From positions 33,059,748 to 33,123,747 of the forward strand of contig JAVLUZ010000154.1 of the NCBI GenBank assembly GCA_036768485.1: 64,000 nt of DNA, read 5' to 3'. The stretch comes from Mermis nigrescens (taxonomy: Eukaryota; Nematoda; Enoplea; Mermithida; Mermithidae). A model generated the notes under the pieces. It searched no databases, was not told the DNA's origin, and worked only from the letters and a program-made list of their open reading frames with translations. How positions within the stretch are numbered: the stretch's first letter is position 1; every line of letters begins with the position of its first letter. Positions 54,081 through 64,000 of this stretch are shown in pieces. The position numbers and the translations under genes were made by a program.

Positions 54081-54385
54081 CACTACTTTTAATTAGCGTG
54101 ATTTCAGTACATCAGTCAGTAAACACAATCAGTAATATGCCACAATAATGACAACAGTCCAAGAACGCGGAAAACAATATTGTTCTTAACATCAGCATTA
54201 TCCTTTTTAAACAAGACAACCTTATTGACACCATCCATTTTCAAATTAAAACTCCATTAAGTTATTTCTTCTTAATGTGCAGTTCACTTATAATCAAGCA
54301 CAAATATTTAACCAACGAATTCACATTGCAAATCCTCACTCAATCAATACACAAGCACAATGTGTTGTGACTTTTGAAATTGAAA

Positions 54386-54473
54386 ACACCCAATTTTCAA
54401 TTTTCAAATTGAAAATTGGATCAATTTTCAAATTGAAAATTGGGTCAATTTTCAAATTGAAAATTGGGTGTTT
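54386..54473. repeat. Tandem palindromes CAATTTTCAAATTGAAAATTG
   Basis: Three near-identical copies of a 21-base palindrome-like unit with one central base, in tandem at about 26-base spacing. The equivalent site in the right arm (about 62020-62045) keeps only a stub. Confidence 0.85.
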
Positions 54474-57186
54474 GAATTTGCGATAAAGAAAATAATCAAA
54501 AGATAGTCACTTGGTTTATTTAAGCCGAGTAATAAAATAACGACCGTCCACCAATTCCAAACTAAACGCGACTAATCTGATCACTATGAAAAAGTTTTGA
54601 AAAATGAGCTTGCTAAGCGAGAGTTGTAAACCAAGAGAAACTTAAAGTTAAAACCTACCATTAAATTATTAAGAGACTTATAAAAGATTTTAAACTTTAA
54701 GAAAATGGAAAAGGCGGGATGTTGGTAAATTAGAAGGCAAAGTTTTTCGGCAAAAATTCAAAAACTTCACGCAAATATCAAATGTAAGGAACACTAACGC
54801 TTTGATTTGGTAGTAAAATAAATTTGTAGTATAGACTACATATTAACAACAAATGAATAGTGCAAACTTTACACAACTACTAGGTGTAGAGAATACTAAC
54901 AGTTTACGGCTTATTAATGTACATGATTACAATAAAGCTGCATATCTTTGTCGACTTCTGTGCACAGTAGTGTGATTGCTGGTTCATTTTAAACCACTTT
55001 TGCAGGCAATTTACATCAATTAAACGATAGCTCTCCATGTGCAAGATTTTGTGAAACATATTATAAACACGGCTAAGAAGGATTTAACTTTAATGCAACC
55101 CATTTAAGACAAAATTACATCTCTTCAATGATCTAAGGACACTTGAACATAATTTTTAAATCACTTTAGATTACTTTTGAGGGTAAACAAACTCACTTAA
55201 TTGATGTCTCACATATGAATCCTTGAAAATTTCTTGACTTCAGTTACAAAGTCTCTGCAAGTCTATCGAATTAAGGTTAACACGTAATGTAAACTTTACA
55301 CAAACACATAGCGTAAAGAATATTTTAGTCGGATTCGTAATTTTGATATTGCTCCCATATTACTTTCAACATTTATTTAAAAATGAGTCCATAATGTTTT
55401 AAAGACAATAAACATTAGGTTTAAACCACTTTGCAATACTGCTGAGTGTAAGCAAGCGCGCCCAACTGACGTATATATTTCATTCCCTGTAAATTTTTAT
55501 ATCTCAGGAAAAAATTTCGGTTTTTGCAATGCTCTAGAACAAAGGCTAACATGCAGTGTAAAAAATTACTCGGATATTATGATCAACATTCATGAAAAAA
55601 TTATGTCTCTACAATGGTCTGAGGACATATAAACAATGAGTGTAAACTACTTTACATCACTGTTGGATGTAAACAAACGCACCTACGTGACGTCTCACAT
55701 TTGATCCTTTGAAAACTTCTAGACTCCAGGAAAAAATTAGGTTTCTGGAATGCTCAAAAACGAAGATAAATACATATGTAGTGTAAACTTCATGTAAACA
55801 CCTAGTGTAAAGAAGATTTTAGTCAGATTCGTAATTTTGATATTGTTCCGATATTACGATTAATATTTATGAAAAAATTAAGTCTACATAATGTTCTATG
55901 GGCAAACTAACAATTGGTGTAAACTACTTTACAACACCGTAGAGTGTAAACATATGTGCCAGACTGGCATATCAAATTTGGTTCCTGGTCCATTTCTAGA
56001 CTTGATAAACGTGTCCCTGACTCGTAACCGGAGAAGCAGGCAGAAAAAACAAGACAGAAACGCATTTTAAACTCCAAATTTTTGACTTTACACTCGCTAA
56101 ATATTAATGTATAGACAATTTGCTTTGACATGCATCCGATATAAAGCACTTTATTTTTATTCTATTAGACTTATCCCGACTTCTGGACGGAGAAAGTGGC
56201 GAACAAAAAACGCAACAAAAACGTATTTTCCATCATTTAGAACACTGTAAACTTTAAAATTCCGTACCGAACTCCCCATTGAGTTTAAAGAAATTCGGTT
56301 TGGTACAATTTGTAGCTTTTAAATCGTAGTACATTCCTGTGTGCCAAAATTCTGTTGCAAAAATTATTTGGTATGATTTATCAATCAAACTTCGTAAAAA
56401 ACGTGTTTTTTCGCCCATTTTTTACCTCTGATTTCGAACTTTACACCCCCATAAATAACTCAATATTGCGTTTTTTAAATGCGGTTTGCTGCGATGTTTA
56501 GCCCCTGAGAGGCACTTTATTAATGCTGTCTTCGATTTACACTGACTCATAAGCGGAAAAATTTGGCAGAGAAATCTTAGTTAAAATCCGTTTTTTTACA
56601 CCATCCACTAGAGTGTAAACTTTAAACCCCAGGATCTAACTCACCATAGAGCATAGAAGACTTTGCTTATATGCAGAATGTAGCCCTTGATCCGCTCTAC
56701 ATTTCTGTCAGAAAACATTTTAAAAAACTCATAACCGGAGTTAGTATCGGACATAGGCAGGTTGAAAACTCGACCAAAAAGTGCTTTTTCACCCCCAGAT
56801 TTTCGCACTCTTTACACTGCCATTCGATAACTAATGCGAATTTCAAAAAACAAAAAAAGTGTCATCTGAAGAATTCATCCCTCTATTATCCTATCCTGTT
56901 CAATCCTTCGAGTCATCAATACTCAGTTGTCCACATGCCGCAGTAAAAAGGTCCCAAAATTTGTCCTATGTTATAACGTTACACAAAAACTTTACACCTT
57001 CTTTACACAGTCAATTTTGAGTTTCAAGAAAAACAAAAAAACACGGGCAGCGAATTTTTTTATTATCTTTCTTTTAAAAAAACCGCACCTTCCAGAAGTG
57101 TCCCGTTATAGCTGTAGGGGGGTGCACAGGTGTTGGGGGTACCCAAGTATATTATAGGTACGCGCTAACGCGCTACCTAAGATTTC

Positions 57187-57735
57187 AATCCTAGAAGTTT
57201 ATGTAATAAAATACCGGAATTCCAGTTATTATTAAAAACATGTATCTATGACCTAATTCTCATCACTGAAACTTGGTGCAATAGTAGTATTCCTGATGCG
57301 CTATTACGTGATAAAAATTTTTCTTTGTATGGATGTGATCGAAAAAATGGCACTAGGGGTGGTGGAGTAATGTGTCTTGTACGTAAAACTATCCCTTGCA
57401 CTTTGGTCAAGTCAAATTTTAACGACGACCTAGAATTAATATATCTAGATTTAAGCATGAATAATGCTCCTATTTGTCGTGTTTGCTGTATGTATTCCCT
57501 CCTTCTTAAAATAATGAACAAAAACTTAAACTTTTTAGTACTTTTGATTTTATTTGCACCAGGCTCCCCACTGTAATTTTTGGTGACTTTAACGAACCTA
57601 CTATCGATTGGTCATACCCAAACCCAGACCAGCATGTATTAGTTGAATGTTCTTTTCGTAATGGTTTGGAGCAAGTGATTAATGTACCTACTCGAAATGA
57701 TAATATTCTCGATCTTATTTTTACAAACAGCTCTG
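57187..57735 (+). pseudogene. LINE ORF2 endonuclease fragment (CR1/Jockey-like)
   Basis: Apurinic endonuclease domain of a non-LTR retrotransposon: NPRSLCNKIPEFQLLL, DLILITETWCNSSIPDALL, RGGGVMCLVRKTIP, then in another frame FGDFNEPTIDW and NILDLIFTNSSG. The frame changes at about 57545-57567. Reverse transcriptase is absent; the sequence stops at 57735 where a different repeat starts. It lies in the spacer between the two palindrome arms. Confidence 0.85.
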
Positions 57736-58035
57736 GGCCCGGTTTCCGAATGAAGGGGTTAAGCTAACCCGAGAGTTAAATTCAATAAATTTCATCGAGA
57801 CGAGGGTTAAATAATTTATCCCCAGTTTCCGAATGAAAGGGTTAACTAACCCTCAAGGGTTAATTTTAACCCTTTGGGGTTAACTCAACCCCAGGGTTAA
57901 TTTAACCCTTGGGGTTAAATGCGCTGTATATAATATGCATTTCATATCAGTACTTATCTCTGGTTTCCGAATGAAAGGGTTAAATTATTTGGGGTTAATT
58001 TTTCATATTATGCCTTATAAAAGTTAACCCTGGTG
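57736..58035. repeat. GGGTTAA hairpin cluster
   Basis: TTTCCGAATGAAAGGGTTAA-type units start near 57741, 57829 and 57961, with alternating AACCCT and AGGGTTAA blocks in between (57838-57918) that can fold on themselves repeatedly. No coding capacity. Confidence 0.8.
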
Positions 58036-60728
58036 CGTATCAGGATTTATTTCTGCAAACTGTATTGGTCGCTCACGCTTTGGTAAGTATAAGAATTCTA
58101 AATAGATTTGAATTTTGTGCTAATGTGACAAAAAGTGAATTGAATTAAAGTCTGTTTTATTTAACTTTGCGGTTTTCATCTTAGGTAGCGCGTTAGCGCG
58201 TACCTATAATATACTTGGGTACCCCTAACACCTGTGCATCCCCCTACAGCTATAACGGGACACTTCTGGAAGGTGCGGTTTTTTAAAAGAATGATAATAA
58301 AAAAATTCGCTGCCCGTGATTTTTGTTTTTCTTGAAACTCAAAACTGATTGTGTAAAGAAGGTGTAAAGTTTTTGTGTAACGTTATAACATAGGACAAAT
58401 TTTGGGACCTTTTTTGTCACGGCAAGTGGACAACTGAGTATTGATGACTCGAACAATTAAACAGCATAGGATTATAGAGGGATGGATTTTTCGGAACAGT
58501 ATTTTTTGTTTTTTGAAATTCGCATTAGTTTTCGAATGGCAGTGTAAAGAGTGCGAAAATCTGGGGTGAAAAAACACTTTTTGGTCGAGTTTTCAACCTG
58601 TCTATGTCTGATACTAACTCCGGTTATGAGTTTTTTAAAAATGTTTTCTGACAGAACTGTAGAGCGGATCAAGGGCTACATTCTGCATATAAGCAAAGTC
58701 TTCTACGCTCTATGGAGAGTTAGATCCTGGGGTTTAAAGTTTACACTCTAGTGGATGGTGTAAAAAACGGATTTTAAGCAAGATTTCGCCAAATTTTTCC
58801 GCTTATGAGTCAGTGTAAATTGAAGACAGCATTAATGAAGTGCCTCTCAGGGGGCTACACGCAGCAAACCGCATTTAAAAAAACGCAATATTGAGTTATT
58901 TATGGGGTGTAGAGTTCGAAATCAGAGGTAAAAAATGTGGGCGAAAAGACACGTTTTTTCCGAAGTTTGATTAATAAATCATACCAAATAATTTTTGCAA
59001 CAGAATTTAAAATACAGGAATGTACTACGATTTAAAAGCTACAAATTGTACCAAACGAATTTCTTTTAAACTCGATGGGAGTTCGGTACGGAATTTTAAA
59101 GTTTACAGTGTTCTAAATGATGGAAAATACGTTTTTGCGTTTTTGTTCGCCACTTTCTCCGTCCAGAAGTCGGGATAAGTCTAATACAATAAAAATAAAG
59201 TGCTTTATACGGGTGGCTGCTAAAGTAAATTGTCTATACATTAATATTTAGCGAGGTAAAGTCAAAAATTTGGTGTTTAAAATACGTTTTTGTCTTGTTT
59301 TTTCTGCCTGCTTCTCCGGTTATGAGTCAGGGAAGGATTATCAAGTCTAGAAAATGACCAGGAACCAAATTTGATATGCCAGTCTGGCGCATATGTTTAC
59401 AATCTACAGTGTTGTAAAGTAGTTTACACCTATTGTTAGTTTGTCCAGAACATTATGGAGACCTACTTTTTTTCATTAATATTAATCGTAATATCGGAAC
59501 AATATCAAAATTACGAATCTGACCAAAATCTTCTTTACACTTGGTGTTTACATGAAGTTTACACTACAGATGTATTTATCTTCGTTTTTGAGCACTCCAG
59601 AAACCTAATTTTTTCCTGGAGTCTAGAAATTTTCAGAAAATCAAATGTGAGACGTCACGGGCACGTTTGTTTACATCCAACAGTGATGTAAAGTAGTTTA
59701 CAATCATTGTTTATTTGTCCTCAGACCATTGTACTTTGGTATTAATATCATAGGTAGCGCGATAGCGCGGCCATCTTTTTTTCTTATATGTTTATCACAG
59801 CGAGTGCGAAATTTGTGTCCCCCTTACAGCAACGGCACACACCTGGGAGGTGCGGTGTTTTAATCGATGGATATCAGAAAATTTCGATGCCTGTGTTTTT
59901 TTCTTTTGTTTACACTCAATACTGAGTTAGCAATGAGCGTGTAAAGTAAAGCAAAAAATCAAATAATTTTGCGGAGGGCCAATTTTTTAAATGTTGCCCT
60001 CTAGCTGTAGATTACGAATTCGACCTTTAAAATTTCTTACAGTCAATGGTTGTTGCACAAAAGTGTAAAGTATACGTGTTTTTTACTTTTGCGTGTCCTT
60101 CAGCTTATCTAACTTAATTTGGTTTCTGTGCAGTCCAATTCGGTTTTATAATGTAGAGGGTTGTAAATCACAAAACGAATTTTTTTCTTTCTTATAACGC
60201 AATTTTTCTTGATCTGTGATCGTTGCGGTAAAGGGTTCGAGACGAAAAACGATATCTCTTCAACTACTCCGCTAAGTATGCGAAACATGCTAATTATGCT
60301 TAAAAGGTGCCCTGACTTGGGTAAAGTTACAGATCCCAGTTTATTTTGTTTCTATACACCCAATATTGCGGTATTAGCACGCGGGAAGTTTACACCGAGA
60401 AGCATTTTTGCGCCCAGAGCATCGTGGAGGATGAATTTTTTTAAAAAATGTTCTCCGTAGTATCAGAATAACGAATCTGACCTTTTAAACTTTTCTACAG
60501 CCAGTGTTCGTTGAGGTAGCGAAGAGGTGAACTTTTGAATTATATATATCTATTTTCTAATGCCGATAGATAACTCCGCATTGCATATTTTTGATCAGAT
60601 TTTTCGTATTTCAGGAGGTTTTTGACTCGTCTTAAATAAATAATTATTTTTATCATCATAAATGCACTATTCGAACTTCAGTAGAATGATGAATATCTTT
60701 CAAAATAGGATAATCAAGCTGAAATTGC

Positions 60729-60820
60729 CGATATGTCGAGTTATGCAGTGGTTAATAACTCCGTTCTCGGATGCGGTATTAAACAAAGAATGATGGGTTT
60801 GAATCTCTGAATGCTGACTT
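60729..60820 (+). repeat. tRNA-like (SINE head?) segment
   Basis: Contains an A-box-like GCAGTGGTTAATAACTC and, about 50 bases later, a B-box-like GGGTTTGAATCTC, the spacing of a tRNA-derived promoter. No clean cloverleaf could be drawn. Confidence 0.3.
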
Positions 60821-62812
60821 TTTCTATTTTTTTCAATTCTTTTGGCAAAACCATGTACTTCATTTGACTCATATATCTATTTAGGTTCTGCGGATAACAC
60901 TTTTTGTGTTTTGAATTTCGCCTCAGTTGTCGAATGGGGAGTGTAAAGAGTGCGAAAATTGGGGTGAAAAGACACATTTTGGCCGAGTTTTCGACATGTT
61001 TATGTCTGCCAACAACTCCGCTTATGAGTTTTAGGAAATTTTATCCGACATTTTCTACAATCAATACGCAGTTAGTACCAGGGTTTTAAACTTTACACTC
61101 TAGTGGATGAGTAAAAACAGATTTTTTCCAAGATTTCACTGCCAAAAGTTGGGGTTAATTAAATAAAATAGAAATAAAGTAACTTCTAATGGCTACACGT
61201 CGAAGCAAGCCGCGTTAAAAAAAATGTAATATTGAGTTGTTTATGGGGTGTAAAGTTCGAAATCTGAGGTGTAAAAAGTGGGCGAAACATGTTTTTTCGT
61301 ATTTTGATTGATAAATCATATCAAATATTTTGCGGAACATAAGTTTGGCGCATACAAACCTACTACAATCAAAGGGCAACAAGCTGGCCTGAACTGAACT
61401 TATTTACATTCAATGGGCGTTAGGTTCAGATTTTTAAAGTTTACAATGTGGTGGACAGTGGAAAATACGTGTTTTAATATTTTTTGTTCGCCACTTTCTC
61501 TGTTCAGAAGTCGGGCGAGGTCGAATAGGATAAAAAATAAAGTAAAATTCTAGTTTTTCTTTCTACGTTAAATCAGAATTGGGAATCTGACTGTTAGTAT
61601 TCTCTACACCTAGTAGTTGTGTAAGGTTTGCACTATTCATTTGTTGTTAATATGTAGTTTATACTACAAATTTATTTTACTACCAAATCTAAGCGTTAGT
61701 GTTCCTTACACTTTGATATTTGCGTGAAGTTCTTGAATTTTTGCCGAAAAACTTTGTTTTTTAATTTACCAACATCCCAATTTTTTTCAATTTTCTTAAA
61801 GTTTAAAATCTTTACAATTTCTCTTCATAATTTAATGGTAGGTTTAAACTTTAAGTTTCTCTTGGTTTACAACTCTCGCTTAGCAAGCTCATTTTTCAAT
61901 ACTTTTTCATAGTGATCAATCGCGTTTAGTTCGGAATTGGTGACATCCCTTATTTTTATTACTCGGCTCAAATAATCCAAGTGACGATCTTTTGATTATT
62001 TTCTTTATCGCAAATTCAAACACCCAAATTTCAATTTAAAAATCATAAAAATTATTTCTATAATTATTATGTAAGATGACTGGCTGGTTGAGAGCTCTTT
62101 TTTTGCTGTTTTCATTGGCTCATTGTGCTCGTAGGAACCAGAAAAGAAATAGTTTTTCGCCATAGGTATTTCGGCGAAAAACAAGTCAACAAAGCTTTTT
62201 GCGTTAATTATTATTTTGGTCCAAAATAGGTCAACTGACCTAGGCTAAATTCCGGGGCTCCTTAATTACTACTGCGTTAGGTTTTTAGGCATAGCTGCCA
62301 ATAGCTCCGTAGGTATGGACGAATTAAGGTCCGAGGAGTTTGAGACTGTAGTTATTGAGGGTCGTGTGGTTGAGTCCGGCGTTTCGCCCTATAACCTGAC
62401 CAGCGCTAAGTGTAGCCATTAAGTAAGTCCCGCAGGTACGTTATATGTCGTTTCCAAGTTAATTTAAATGTGGAACGACCTCTATAACTTACAGGACTGT
62501 TTAGAATGTAACATATATTTACCATAGCTAATAAGAAATAGTAAACTTCATACTTTCGACAATTAAGAGCATATCTAACTCAGTTTTAAATTCTATGCAG
62601 TCTGATTGATTTCAAAAGGTAGACGGTTATGAAATCTAGGGAGTCTCTTTTTTAAAACAATATTTTTTAAATTTAGAGGCAATTAATTTATGTTAAGAAC
62701 AATAATGTTTTCCGCGTTATTGGACTGCTGTCATTATTGTGGTATGCTACTGTATGTGTTTGCTGACTGATGCACTGAAATCATGCTAACGAAAAGTAGG
62801 GTACTAGCAAAG

Positions 62813-63593
62813 AAAAATGCTCCGATGGAACAAAAAAGATGAATATACTTGGAATTGTGGATTATTAAGGATGTTAAAGGAGGGGACTAGGAGAATCTAC
62901 CTAAAGTCGCAAAATCTGCTAAAAATCACACTTTCTCTAAGCAACGCAAAAAATCGAAGTATATTCTGCGGCCTCTAAAAAGTGTCTTTTTTAAATAATT
63001 TTCAAAATTTCAGATAATAAAAGAAATCTATAATGTTTCCTTTTTTTAAATTGCTGGCAAGTAGCAACACTGACTAGCTTCGTATCCTGATTGAAAGAAA
63101 ACTAAGTGGTATTGTATTTAAAGTTGTTTTATTTTGCTATGAACATTATAGCAAGCAAAGCAGGGGCCGATTGATTAGTGCACACAATCGTTACAGGCAT
63201 GCTAGTGTACCTACATTTAGTCTGTTTCAAGTCAACTCACGCGTTTCCTACTGTTTTGAACCAACAATTCTTGCAATTGTTTTGGATGCGTCGATGTTTG
63301 CTATTTCATTCAATTGGCTTGGAAAGACTGTTACTCGATATCATTTCCCATAGCTGCTGCATAGCTAACGTGCTGCTTTTTCAATCATTTTTATGGTTAA
63401 ATATTTATTCTAATGTGTTAACCGCAGAATATACTTCGATTTTTTGAGTTGCTTAGAGAAAGTGTGATTTTTAGCAGATTTTGCGACTTTAGGTAGATTC
63501 TCCCTAGTCCCCTCCTTTTACATCCTTAATAATCCACAATTCCAAGTATATTCATCTTTTTTGTTCCATCGGAGCATTTTTCTTTGCTAGTTT
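62813..63593. mobile_element. Inverted-repeat element, copy H2 (outer right end of giant palindrome)
   Basis: Starts ACTAGCAAAGAAAAATGCTC and ends with its inverse at 63590. The terminal repeats are about 165 bp. The interior matches H1 in inverse orientation, with indels. Confidence 0.88.
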
Positions 63594-63725
63594 GAATCTA
63601 ATCAGGATGAAGCAGGCTACAAAAAGAGATTAAATTTTTATGCAGTAATGCGCTTTGAAAATGGCAAACGTCTCCTCATAACTCGGTATATTGAAGAACA
63701 TCAAAACTATGGTGTTCGTTCATAA
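63591..63725 (+). other. Short protein-like frame of unknown origin at the palindrome edge
   Basis: 44 codons (FESNQDEAGYKKRLNFYAVM, then RFENGKRLLITRYIEEHQNY and GVRS) ending TAA at 63723-63725, directly after H2 with CTTTGCTAG as a possible acceptor. It reads like real protein but is too short to name; a transposase zinc-finger or a host exon are both possible. Confidence 0.3.
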
Positions 63726-64000
63726 CACTTTTACTCAATTTAAATGTTTTTGAAAACTTTAAAATTAAATGAAATGGACTATACTGTGTAAGCTATATAT
63801 TCGATATACAATGAAATGCAGATTTCAGAAATTTTGATGTTTTTAAAACATTGCCAATATCATGAAATTTTCGATCATTCAGTTCTAAATTTTTTATTAT
63901 CGGAATTGTGAGTCTGACTATCTTAGCGGTTTATCATACGGGTTCTATTCCGAGTTAGAAGATTCCATTTTAATATTGCAGGGGTGGATTGAAGAGCGAT

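Larger units (their letters stand above)
53311..57184 (+). repeat. Left arm of the 10.3-kb nested palindrome
   Basis: Begins with H1 and ends at GGTACGCGCTAACGCGCTACC (57157-57177). Matched in inverse by the right arm: for example 54090-54210 with 62690-62800, 54480-54903 with 61600-62020, and 55640-57184 with 58179-59740. The arm contains degenerate direct repeats of roughly 320-360 bp, each with GTGTAAAC-type and AGTTTACAC-type motifs. Confidence 0.88.
58179..63593 (-). repeat. Right arm of the 10.3-kb nested palindrome
   Basis: Begins CATCTTAGGTAGCGCG and ends with H2. It consists of block R1 (58179-59740, inverse of 55640-57184), block R2 (59745-61590, a diverged second version of R1 beginning AGGTAGCGCGATAGCGCGG), block R3 (61590-62040, inverse of 54480-54903), a private stretch 62045-62690, and 62690-63593. 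Confidence 0.85.

Noticed and set aside
57736..58035. GGGTTA motifs considered as an interstitial telomere
   Set aside because: Orientation alternates and the spacing is irregular; there is no run of tandem hexamers or pentamers.
60209..60460. 83-codon frame starting with CDRCGK, suggestive of a zinc finger
   Set aside because: It lacks the matching His pair, lies inside a diverged repeat block, and has no counterpart frame in the related block.

Overview
The window is nuclear DNA of an animal, most likely an invertebrate. It holds two split, conserved eukaryotic genes with GT-AG introns, set in a very repeat-rich, AT-rich background. No bacterial operons, rRNA or CRISPR were seen. Species and phylum cannot be fixed from the sequence alone. 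There is one 100-base N gap at 36989-37088.

Region 1 (1-9728) is an SH3BP5-like gene (parcas in flies; Rab11 exchange factor family) on the + strand. It has five coding exons whose phases join into about 624 residues, provided one extra base in exon 3 is discounted. Region 2 (9729-31395) carries, on the - strand and convergent with it, the six 3'-terminal exons of PCID2 (TREX-2 mRNA-export subunit). Every junction phase agrees, again except for one extra base in a homopolymer. The amino-terminal half of PCID2 was not found and may lie in or beyond the gap.

The introns and spacers are packed with short non-autonomous DNA transposons. At least three families (called A, B and G here) are flanked by 8-bp target duplications, as in the hAT and P superfamilies; many copies have perfect duplications. 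One G copy landed on the 5' splice site of a PCID2 exon and duplicated it. Other repeats are a family (E) with GTACATGTAC motifs, a GGCGC-TTC-GCGCC hairpin shared by several unrelated families, a mariner-like element with TA duplication, and two inverted copies of a 2.6-kb element with CCTCGGCCGAGG-rich ends.

Region 3 (37089-46305) is a 9.2-kb foldback-like structure: 29 units of about 180 bp in one direction, then 19 in the other, each arm capped by GGAAAC-rich units. Region 4 (46318-50895) holds a decayed viral-type Gn/Gc glycoprotein (class II fusion family, as in phenuiviruses and some retroelement env genes), an unknown ORF, CCHC zinc-knuckle remnants and a possible LTR. Region 5 (52640-63593) holds pieces of a CR1/Jockey-like LINE and a second giant inverted repeat of about 10.3 kb. 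Its outer ends are themselves inverted-repeat elements, and its centre contains the LINE endonuclease fragment and a GGGTTAA hairpin cluster.
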